Source: Pseudopelobacter sp964542535
GTDB taxonomy: Bacteria > Desulfobacterota > Desulfuromonadia > Geobacterales > Pseudopelobacteraceae
DNA length: 64,000 nucleotides
Direction of reading: 5' to 3'
NCBI GenBank assembly: GCA_964542535.1
Contig: CAZIUE010000016.1
Span: 1-64,000, forward strand
Position numbers and translations under genes: made by a program. Each line of letters begins with the position of its first letter. Position 1 is the stretch's first letter. The notes under the pieces are model-generated. The model saw only the letters and a program-made list of their open reading frames with translations. It was not told the origin of the DNA and did no database searches. This document shows positions 35,189-42,288 of this stretch, in pieces.

Positions 35189-36202
35189 ATGGGAAGAACG
35201 GGGAGAAGAGATGATTCCGCGCCTGTCGGGGGCGGTTCGCCCCGGGCAGGCGCCCGAGGGAAGCGGTGGTGGCCGCGAGAGCGGCTGGCCCTGCTGTGCA
35301 TCCCTGTTCTGGCAGCTGTCGTCCTGCTGTTCGGGGGCGGCAACGTCCGGGAGGGGAACGGAGCGCAGACGAGTTTCAAAGAAGCCAATGCCCTGTTCAA
35401 CCGGGGTGAGTATGCCGCCGCCCTGAGTAGCTACGGCCAGTTACTGGAGCTGTATCCCGACGAACGGGACAGGGTGCTGTTCGAGATGGGCATCCTCCAT
35501 TCCCATCCCGGGAACGGGCAGCGGGACTATCAAAAATCACTCGAATGCTTCCAGCAGCTGATCAGGGAGTATCCGCGCAGCCCCTACCGTCGTGACAGCG
35601 AGATGATGGTCTTCTCCATCCACAATGTCGCCCTCAAGGACAGGACGATCTCCGCCCAGCAGGCACGGATCGAGTCCCTCCGGCAGGAACTGAGACAGCG
35701 GGATGAGGACAATGCCGCTCTGCGGGAAAAACTGCGGTCCCTGGAACGGATGACCATGGAGTTTGCCGTCAGGAAAAGATCCGTGGACAGGATACTGATC
35801 GAAAAACGGGAGCGGCGACTGACCCTGCTCTCGAAGGACGAGGTGCTCAAGAGCTACCGGATTGCCCTGGGCGGCAACCCGGACGGCCCCAAGGAGCAGG
35901 AGGGGGACAACAAGACTCCCGAGGGATGCTATGTCATCGATGCGAAAAACGGGAAAAGCTCCTACCACCTGGCGCTGCACATCTCCTACCCCAACGAGCA
36001 TGACCGGATGCGGGCGAAGCAGCGGGGGGTCCCGCCGGGCGGCAATATCATGATCCACGGACTCAAGAACGGCTTCTCCTGGGTCGGCGACTCCCACACG
36101 GATACTGACTGGACCAAAGGGTGCATCGCCGTCACTGACGAGGAGATCGAGGAGCTGTACCGGCTGGTGCCGGTCGGCACGGCCGTAGAGATACGGCCGT
36201 GA
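35189..36202 (+). CDS. L,D-transpeptidase (YkuD) with TPR and coiled coil
   Basis: 337 residues; start at 35189 with GGAGAGG upstream. One N-terminal membrane anchor (ALLCIPVLAAVVLLFGGG, about 34-52), TPR-like helices (ANALFNRGEYAAALSSYGQL, about 70-140), a coiled coil (about 155-200), and a C-terminal YkuD domain with the catalytic IMIHGLKNGFSW and TKGCIAV (about 280-320). It is the second crosslinking enzyme of this locus. The TPR part may dock an envelope partner. Confidence 0.88.
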   Translation: MGRTGRRDDSAPVGGGSPRAGARGKRWWPRERLALLCIPVLAAVVLLFGGGNVREGNGAQTSFKEANALFNRGEYAAALSSYGQLLELYPDERDRVLFEMGILHSHPGNGQRDYQKSLECFQQLIREYPRSPYRRDSEMMVFSIHNVALKDRTISAQQARIESLRQELRQRDEDNAALREKLRSLERMTMEFAVRKRSVDRILIEKRERRLTLLSKDEVLKSYRIALGGNPDGPKEQEGDNKTPEGCYVIDAKNGKSSYHLALHISYPNEHDRMRAKQRGVPPGGNIMIHGLKNGFSWVGDSHTDTDWTKGCIAVTDEEIEELYRLVPVGTAVEIRP

Positions 36203-36329
36203 TGCAACGGAAGCGGCGCCGTTCCCTGTCACCCGGGCTGAGGAGAGAACGGTCAGGGCCTGGTGACGTTCGGAGGAGCCCCGACCGGGGCCGCCTCCGA
36301 ACGGTTATTTCCGCGGGATGACGCCCGCT

Positions 36330-37061
36330 TCAGTTCGTGTGTCCCTCCCCGGTTTCCGTCTGTCGGCTGCGCTCCACCACCTCCCTGAGCCAGGCGATTT
36401 CTTCGGGGTTGAACTGTTTCGAGTATTCGGTGCCCACGTTCATGGCGATATGCAGCGGCGGCATGGCGGTAGTCGCCAGCACGTGCCCCGGAACCGGAAC
36501 CCAGTCGACGGAACGGCCGGACCACTCAGTCAGGCGGGCTTCGCTGCTGAAAATAATAAGGTACTTGGTTCCTTCGGCTTCCAGGACCAACGGCAGCACC
36601 CTCTCTTCCGCGCCCGCCTCTTCATCGTCCAGCTCCTTCGGGTCCAGAGTCGGCACGCAGAAGGTCGTGTTCAGGAAGGTGCCGTAAAAAGCCGACTGCG
36701 CCTTGGGATCATTCACATCCCGGTGCAGCGCCGCCAGGGCATGATCCAGGGCACTCTCCGCCGGAGAGGCTTCCGTTGCCGCCTCCTCCCAGCGGCGGGT
36801 CACTTCGACCAGGTGATAGCCGAACTGGGTCTTGACCGGGCCGAGCAGCGTGTTCACCTCCCCGGTGAAGACCGCCTGATCGAACTCGGGCACCATCTGG
36901 CCGGGGTTGAACGTGCCGAGGTTGCCCCCCTCTTGGCCGGACGGGCAGGAGGATTCGCGTTTGGCGACGTCGGCAAAGTCGGCGCCGGCTTCGATCTCGG
37001 CCTTGAGTTTCAGGCAGAGGGCTTCGTTGTCTACGAGGATGTGACGGGCAGTAGCGGGCAT
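36330..37061 (-). CDS. Parvulin peptidyl-prolyl isomerase fused to an SseB-like domain
   Basis: 243 residues; start at 37061 with AAGGAG five bases upstream. Residues 1-92 are a parvulin (PpiC) domain: ARHILVDNEALCLKLKAEIE, SSCPSGQEGGNLGTFNPGQM and FGYHLVEV. Residues 110-243 match the SseB N-terminal type (DHALAALHRDVNDPKAQSAF, VPVPGHVLATTAMPPLHIAM). No signal peptide, so cytoplasmic. I know of no characterised fusion of these two; a chaperone role toward a secreted or membrane client is conceivable but unproven. Confidence 0.8.
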   Translation of the reverse strand: MPATARHILVDNEALCLKLKAEIEAGADFADVAKRESSCPSGQEGGNLGTFNPGQMVPEFDQAVFTGEVNTLLGPVKTQFGYHLVEVTRRWEEAATEASPAESALDHALAALHRDVNDPKAQSAFYGTFLNTTFCVPTLDPKELDDEEAGAEERVLPLVLEAEGTKYLIIFSSEARLTEWSGRSVDWVPVPGHVLATTAMPPLHIAMNVGTEYSKQFNPEEIAWLREVVERSRQTETGEGHTN

Positions 37062-37247
37062 GGATGCTCCTTGTGTGGGGTGAAAACGATCAGCGATAGT
37101 AGCCGAATCGGCCGGCGCTGACAACCGTTATCGGGTGAGCCCGGACCGGCGCGTCGCCGCCACACACGTTTTCCGCAACCGGTTCATCGACCGCGACCCG
37201 CACATCCATGATCGCGTGATGCCACCTCCAATCGGCGCTCCTCCCCC

Positions 37248-37574
37248 CTACTGTTCCAGGCATCTCTTCCCTGCCGCGATTACGGCGCCAATGACGCCCG
37301 GAAAGCGCGCCTCCAGGTCATCGACCCGGATGGAGTTGATCAGGACGTTACCCTCCCTCCTGCTGGCAACCACCCCCGATTCCCGCAGTACCTTGAAATG
37401 GTGGGACAGAGTCGATTTGGGCATCGGTATTTCGAACGCGCCGCATGCGATTTCCCCCGCCCGTGAGATCTTGACGACGATCTCCAACCGCAGGGGGTCG
37501 CTCAAGGCATGGAGGACCCTGGGTAAGGATATCTCGTCCCGCACCGGTTGCCGCATCTCCGTAGTCGTGGCCAT
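37248..37574 (-). CDS. ArsR-family repressor
   Basis: 108 residues. Winged helix with ISLPRVLHALSDPLRLEIVV and the recognition helix MPKSTLSHHFKVLRESGVVA. No metal-site Cys pair typical of ArsR itself is seen (one Cys in ACGAF, one near the C-terminus), so a redox or ligand signal is possible. Divergent from the FMN reductase at 37742 with an inverted repeat between them, so it probably represses that gene and itself. Confidence 0.88.
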   Translation of the reverse strand: MATTTEMRQPVRDEISLPRVLHALSDPLRLEIVVKISRAGEIACGAFEIPMPKSTLSHHFKVLRESGVVASRREGNVLINSIRVDDLEARFPGVIGAVIAAGKRCLEQ

Positions 37575-37654
37575 GTGTGCTCTCTTCCTTTTATTCCGCA
37601 TCATACTAGACGACAGGTTGACATGACAATACAGTTCGACTATGTTCGAATAAG

Positions 37655-37676
37655 TTGTTCGAAAACAATCGAACAA
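37655..37676. promoter_or_regulatory. Inverted repeat TTGTTCGA-N6-TCGAACAA
   Basis: Perfect 8-bp arms between the divergent ArsR repressor and the FMN reductase gene; a further GTTCGA word occurs at 37634 and 37644. Likely ArsR operator. Confidence 0.65.
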
Positions 37677-37741
37677 CCCGCCCCCTGACACGGACTGTTG
37701 GGCGGCAAGCGGCTACCAACCGTTATAAAGGAGAAAAGAAC

Positions 37742-38401
37742 ATGAACGTCATCGGAATCAACGGCAGTCCGCGGAAGAAATGGAACACGGCCACCCTGGT
37801 CGCCAAGGCGCTGGAAGGGGCCGCGGCGCAAGGGGCAACAACGGAGCTGGTTCATCTGTACGACCTGGAGTTCAAGGGGTGCGTGAGCTGCTTCGCCTGC
37901 AAGACCCGGGGAGGGAGGAGCTACGGCACCTGTGTGCTGCGGGACGACCTGGCTCCGGTGCTGGAGAAGATAGCCTCAGCCGACGCCCTGGTCATCGGTT
38001 CGCCCATCTACTTCGGGGCCGTTACCGGTGAGACGCGCAGTTTCCTCGAGCGGTTGCTCTTCCCCTACCTCACCTACACCGTCCCCTACGGCACCCTGTT
38101 CCCCCGGAAGATCAGGACCGGATTCATCTACACCATGAACGTCACCGAGGAGGTGAGCAGGAAATTCGGCTACGAGCAGCTCTTCGCGACTAACGAGCGC
38201 TACGCGCAGTTGCTCCTCGGTCCTGCCGAGACGCTCCGCGCCTTCGACACCTGCCAGGTGGACGATTACTCGAAGGTGGTGATCGAGAGCTTCGACCCGG
38301 TTCACAAGGCCAGGCGCCGTACCGAGGTGTTGCCGCTGGAATGTGAACGCGCCTTTGAGCTGGGACGGCGACTGGCCGGGGCCGAGGGTGTGGCGGCGTA
38401 G
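37742..38401 (+). CDS. NADPH-dependent FMN reductase / flavodoxin-fold protein
   Basis: 219 residues. The FMN phosphate loop is INGSPRKKWNTATL (residues 5-18). FKGCVSCFACKTRG with later Cys resembles the Fe-S flavoprotein group (compact Cys motif), and SPIYFGAVTGETRSFLERL is the flavin-binding loop. It likely reduces quinones or small oxidants; the ArsR partner suggests stress induction. AAAGGAG upstream. Followed by a clear terminator at 38466. Confidence 0.88.
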   Translation: MNVIGINGSPRKKWNTATLVAKALEGAAAQGATTELVHLYDLEFKGCVSCFACKTRGGRSYGTCVLRDDLAPVLEKIASADALVIGSPIYFGAVTGETRSFLERLLFPYLTYTVPYGTLFPRKIRTGFIYTMNVTEEVSRKFGYEQLFATNERYAQLLLGPAETLRAFDTCQVDDYSKVVIESFDPVHKARRRTEVLPLECERAFELGRRLAGAEGVAA

Positions 38402-38465
38402 CGAAGTGGCGGGGAGGATCATGGCGATCCTGGAGGGGTAATCGTCCGGTGCTTCAGATGGAACT

Positions 38466-38487
38466 GCCCGCTTTCGGCGGGCTTTTT
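38466..38487 (+). terminator. Rho-independent terminator after the FMN reductase
   Basis: GCCCGC-TTTCG-GCGGGC followed by five T's, nested in a longer CTTCAGATG/CATCTGAAG pairing. Confidence 0.8.
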
Positions 38488-38547
38488 CATCTGAAGCGGA
38501 GGGCAAAGATTGTATTCGGGAGCCCATGCCCGAAAGGCAAAAAGCCT

Positions 38548-39284
38548 AACCTGACCCGGGAGGGGTTCCCTAAGAATCCAGGAGAGTTCCGCACGACCCA
38601 GAACTGGATCGGCGGCACCATGCCGGGCAATGCCGCTTTTGTGCCGCCGCCCCCCCATGAAGTGCTGCCCTGTCTTGGCGAACTGGAAAAATTCCTCCAC
38701 GACGAGTCGATTCCGCCACTGCTCAAGGCCGGTCTTGCCCATGCCCAGTTCGAAACCATCCACCCATTCCTGGACGGCAACGGACGCATGGGGCGGCTGC
38801 TGATCGCGTTCATCCTCTGCCACGACCAGATACTGGAAAAACCGCTGTTGTATTTGAGCCTCTTCTTCAAGAAGCATCGCCGGGAATACTACGAACGTCT
38901 CAACGCCGTCAGGCGTGACGGCGACTGGGAGGGATGGATCAAGTACTACCTGCAGGGTGTCTACGAGAGATATCGAAACAGGCCACCGATGCCGCCAAGG
39001 CGATCATGGACCTGCTGGCCGCCGACCGGCAGAAGACGGCCGGGTTGGGGAAAGCGGCGCCAACGGCGCTGGCACTTCTGGAGTTGCTCTACCGCCAGCC
39101 CTACGTCACGATTCCGTTTGTGGCACGGCACCTCGGAACAAGTTCACCGGCTGCCGGCAAGGCGGTCAACAATCTGACGTCTCTCGGCATTCTCAAGGAA
39201 GTGAGCGGCAAGAAGCGGGACCGGGTCTTTCTCCACGAGTCGTATCTGGCGATCATCAGGGAGGGGACGGAGCTGTACGGATAA
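38548..39284 (+). pseudogene. Fic-family (AMP-transferase) gene, N-truncated and frameshifted
   Basis: From 38548 the sequence reads as the middle of a Fic protein: GEFRTTQNWIGG, FVPPPPHEVLP and the full catalytic motif HPFLDGNGRMGRLL. After YYLQGVYE the frame shifts by two bases in GAGAG (about 38965-38970) and continues as ISKQATDAAKAIMDLLAADR to a winged-helix end at 39284. The usual first 130 or so residues, including the inhibitory helix region, are absent, cut just after the terminator at 38466. Active-site intact but the protein is probably not made. Confidence 0.8.
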
Positions 39285-39344
39285 CCGGAATTCCGGATAC
39301 CCGCCGGCCACCCGTTCCGCCCCGTGGGTAAAACGGTGCCGCGC

Positions 39345-40979
39345 CTATCCACCGTGGGCCTCGCGGCCGCTCTTGTGCAGGTAGTAGTCGTAATCCCCCT
39401 CGTAGCAGCGCATCTCGCCGTGGTCGATCTCCAGCACCCGGGTGGCCAGGGCACGGAGAAAGTGGCGGTCGTGGCTGACGATCAGCACGGTGCCGGCAAA
39501 CGCCCGAAGTGCCTCCAGGAGGATCTCCCGGGACTGGATGTCCAGGTGGTTGGTCGGCTCGTCCAGGATCAGGAGATTGAGCGGCCGGCCAAGAAGCGTC
39601 GCCAGAACGAGCCGGCTCCGTTCCCCTCCCGAGAGGTTCTCCACCCGCTTGTCCACCGTATCCCCCTGGAAGAGGAAAGCGGCGCAGAGGTTGCGCAGGA
39701 CGCCGATGCCCGCCTGGGGGAGCGCATCCTGCACCGTCTCGAACACCGTCCTGCGCGGGTCCAGGATCTCCATGGCGTGCTGGCTGAAGTAGCCGGTGAA
39801 GACGTTGGCGCCGATGGCCACGCTCCCCGAGGTCGGCTCGGTCTCGCCGGCCAGGCACTTGAGGAAGGTGGATTTCCCGGCGCCGTTCACCCCGACCACC
39901 GCCACCTTCTCACCGCGCCGAACGATCCCGGACACGCCGCCGAAGACCGATTTCGTTCCCCCTTCCGGCAGCTGCCACGCCTTGGAGAGCTCAACCATCT
40001 TGATCACGTCGTCGCCGCTCCGGGGCGGCTCGGCGAATTCAAATTTGACCGTCTTCTGTTCCTGAGGGATCTCGATCCGCTCGATCTTCTCCAGCTTCTT
40101 CACCCGTGACTGTACCTGGGCGGCGTGGGAGGCGCGGGCGGCGAAGCGGGCGATGAACTCCTCCTCCTTGGCCAGCATCTCCTGCTGGCGGCGGTGGCTG
40201 GCAAGGAGCTGCTCCCGGCGGATCTCCCGCTCCCGCAGGTAGAAGTCGTAGTTGCCCGAGTAGGTAGTGATGGTCTTGTTGGCCACCTCAACGATGCGGG
40301 AGACGGTGCGGTTCATGAACTCCCGGTCGTGGCTGGTCATGAGGAGCATCCCCTTGAACTCGCTGGCCAGCCACTCCTCCAGCCAGATGATGGACTCCAC
40401 GTCCAGGTGGTTGGTCGGCTCGTCCAGGAGGAGCAGGTCCGGGTTGATGGTGAGGATTTTGGCCAGGGCAATGCGCATCTTCCAGCCGCCGCTGAACGAC
40501 TCCACCGGACGGTTGTAGGCGTCCGGACCGATGCCCAGGCCGGTGAGCACGGTCTGGGCGCGGCTCTCCAGGTCATAGCCCCCCCGGTGCTCGAACTCCG
40601 CCTGGGCCTCGCCGTAGCGCTCCAGAAGGAGCGCCAGGGCGTCGTCCTCCATCGGTTCGCACATCCGCGCCTCCATGTCCCGCAGTTCCTCCCCCAGACG
40701 CATGGTGGCCTCGCTGGCCGCCATCACCTCCTCCAGGGCCGTGCGGCCGGCCATATCCCCCACATCCTGGGAAAAGTGGCCGATCACCGTCTTCTTGGGG
40801 ATGACGATCTCACCGGAGTCGGCCTGCTCCTCGCCGGTGATGAGGCGGAAGATGGTGGACTTGCCGGCGCCGTTGGGGCCGACCAGGCCGGTGCGTGTTT
40901 CGGGGAGGATCTGGAAGGAGGCGTTCTGGAAGAGTACCTGGGAGCCGTGCTGGCGGGTGATGTCGACAAGCTGAATCAT
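39345..40979 (-). CDS. ABC-F family ATPase (ribosome-associated type)
   Basis: 544 residues with two nucleotide-binding domains: Walker A GPNGAGKST and GVNGAGKST, signature SFSGGWKMR and LSGGERSR, Walker B LLLLDEPTNHLD and LLILDEPTNHLD, no membrane domain. The inter-domain linker (about 240-310) is Arg/Lys-rich (REREIRREQLLASHRRQQEM), as in ABC-F factors that act in the ribosomal E site. Closest in layout to the YbiT/Uup groups. Start at 40979 with AAGGA upstream. Confidence 0.92.
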   Translation of the reverse strand: MIQLVDITRQHGSQVLFQNASFQILPETRTGLVGPNGAGKSTIFRLITGEEQADSGEIVIPKKTVIGHFSQDVGDMAGRTALEEVMAASEATMRLGEELRDMEARMCEPMEDDALALLLERYGEAQAEFEHRGGYDLESRAQTVLTGLGIGPDAYNRPVESFSGGWKMRIALAKILTINPDLLLLDEPTNHLDVESIIWLEEWLASEFKGMLLMTSHDREFMNRTVSRIVEVANKTITTYSGNYDFYLREREIRREQLLASHRRQQEMLAKEEEFIARFAARASHAAQVQSRVKKLEKIERIEIPQEQKTVKFEFAEPPRSGDDVIKMVELSKAWQLPEGGTKSVFGGVSGIVRRGEKVAVVGVNGAGKSTFLKCLAGETEPTSGSVAIGANVFTGYFSQHAMEILDPRRTVFETVQDALPQAGIGVLRNLCAAFLFQGDTVDKRVENLSGGERSRLVLATLLGRPLNLLILDEPTNHLDIQSREILLEALRAFAGTVLIVSHDRHFLRALATRVLEIDHGEMRCYEGDYDYYLHKSGREAHGG

Positions 40980-41134
40980 GACGTGCAATCCTTAGGGGTG
41001 AAGAGTCAAAGTCGTGCACTGTACGCGATTCGGGCGATTCCATAAAGGGAAAAGTGATTCCGAAACGATGCGTTCCGCCGAGAGGCGTCGCGACCAGACG
41101 GAGGAGTCCCGGTCACGTCCAAAGATGACGGTGC

Positions 41135-41680
41135 TCATGGTTCTCCGACCGTGCGGAGCGCGCCGGGCTCCCGCACGACCTGTTCCGGGTCGAATCCCAG
41201 CCCCTTCACCCGCTCCATGATGGCGGCATAGAGGGTGTCATCCATGACAGGGGTTCGGCTGAGCAGCCAGAGGTACTTCCGGTTGGGGGTTCCCACCACG
41301 GCGTACTCGTATGCCGGTCCCAGGTCGATGATCCAGTAGTCGCCCCGGAAGGGCCAGAAGAAGGAGACCTTGAGCCGGGCATTGGTGGCGCTGTCCACCA
41401 CCCACGCCCGCCCCTTCACCCGACGGGTCCGGCCGTCTCCTGCATCCCGGCAGCTGTTGACCACGTCGATCTCCCCATCCTCCCGCAGCCTGTAACTGGC
41501 ACTGCTCCCCAGGCACCCTTTCTGAAAGCTGTTGGGATAACGGGCAATCTCGTACCAGATCCCGGTATACCGCATCAGGTCCACCGAGGCCACGGTCCGG
41601 AGCGGAGGGATACCTGATATAGCACGGCAGGCAAGGTTTACCGCAAGGATCGTAACGATAAAGAAGACTGCTATTTTCAA
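41135..41680 (-). CDS. Outer-membrane lipocalin (Blc-like)
   Basis: 181 residues, lipobox VNLAC near residue 18, then the lipocalin signature YTGIWYEIARYPNSFQKGC and the second conserved segment (FFWPFRGDYWIIDLGPAYEY). Bacterial lipocalins bind fatty acids or lysophospholipids in the outer membrane. Lies beside a PsiE-like and a P-type ATPase gene on the same strand; no clear functional link. Confidence 0.9.
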   Translation of the reverse strand: MKIAVFFIVTILAVNLACRAISGIPPLRTVASVDLMRYTGIWYEIARYPNSFQKGCLGSSASYRLREDGEIDVVNSCRDAGDGRTRRVKGRAWVVDSATNARLKVSFFWPFRGDYWIIDLGPAYEYAVVGTPNRKYLWLLSRTPVMDDTLYAAIMERVKGLGFDPEQVVREPGALRTVGEP

Positions 41681-41758
41681 AACATTTCTCTCTTTCCGCG
41701 CCGCCGGAGTCTGGCGATGCCGGCCCTTTCGATTTCAGCAAGGAATGTGGAGCCGGAA

Positions 41759-42202
41759 TTATCCACCTGCTTCATGCTTTTGTGCCGACGGAGTATGGGG
41801 TGCCTGGCTCCGCTTCATCAGGAAATACCCGAGGGTCAAGGCCACGACTATTCCCGCAATCCCCAGGAGGCTCAGGCTGTCGGTCTCTTTCACGTCCAGG
41901 ATGATCACCTTGCGGGAAATCGCGATGATCGCCACCGAGAGTACCACCTCGTAGTGGGACTGTCCCTGGACCAGGTAGGTCTTCATGACCGTTTCCAGCA
42001 GCTCGATTCCGATCAGCACCAGCATGAACAGGCCGAAGATCTCCAGAAGCTGGTCCACGCTGAGGAGTAAATAGGGCTGCTGCATCAGGTCCCTGATGAT
42101 GAGCCACCCCAGATCAAGGGTGGCAAGGGCCAGCACCAGCGCCATCATGATCATGAGGGCCTGGATCATCAGGTTCTCAAACTTTTTCATGAAAGCAAGC
42201 AT
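41759..42202 (-). CDS. PsiE-like membrane protein
   Basis: 147 residues with four membrane helices; the ETVMKTYLVQGQSHYEVVLS segment and helix pattern fit the PsiE (phosphate-starvation-inducible) family, whose function is unknown. GGGGGAG lies eight bases before the start. Confidence 0.75.
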   Translation of the reverse strand: MLAFMKKFENLMIQALMIMMALVLALATLDLGWLIIRDLMQQPYLLLSVDQLLEIFGLFMLVLIGIELLETVMKTYLVQGQSHYEVVLSVAIIAISRKVIILDVKETDSLSLLGIAGIVVALTLGYFLMKRSQAPHTPSAQKHEAGG

Positions 42203-42288
42203 GTGTCGATCTCCCCCGTCGTCATATGGAACCGAACCAGCGGCTATCCCCCACGCCCTCTGGGCATGTCAGCGCAGCCGACCCCAGA

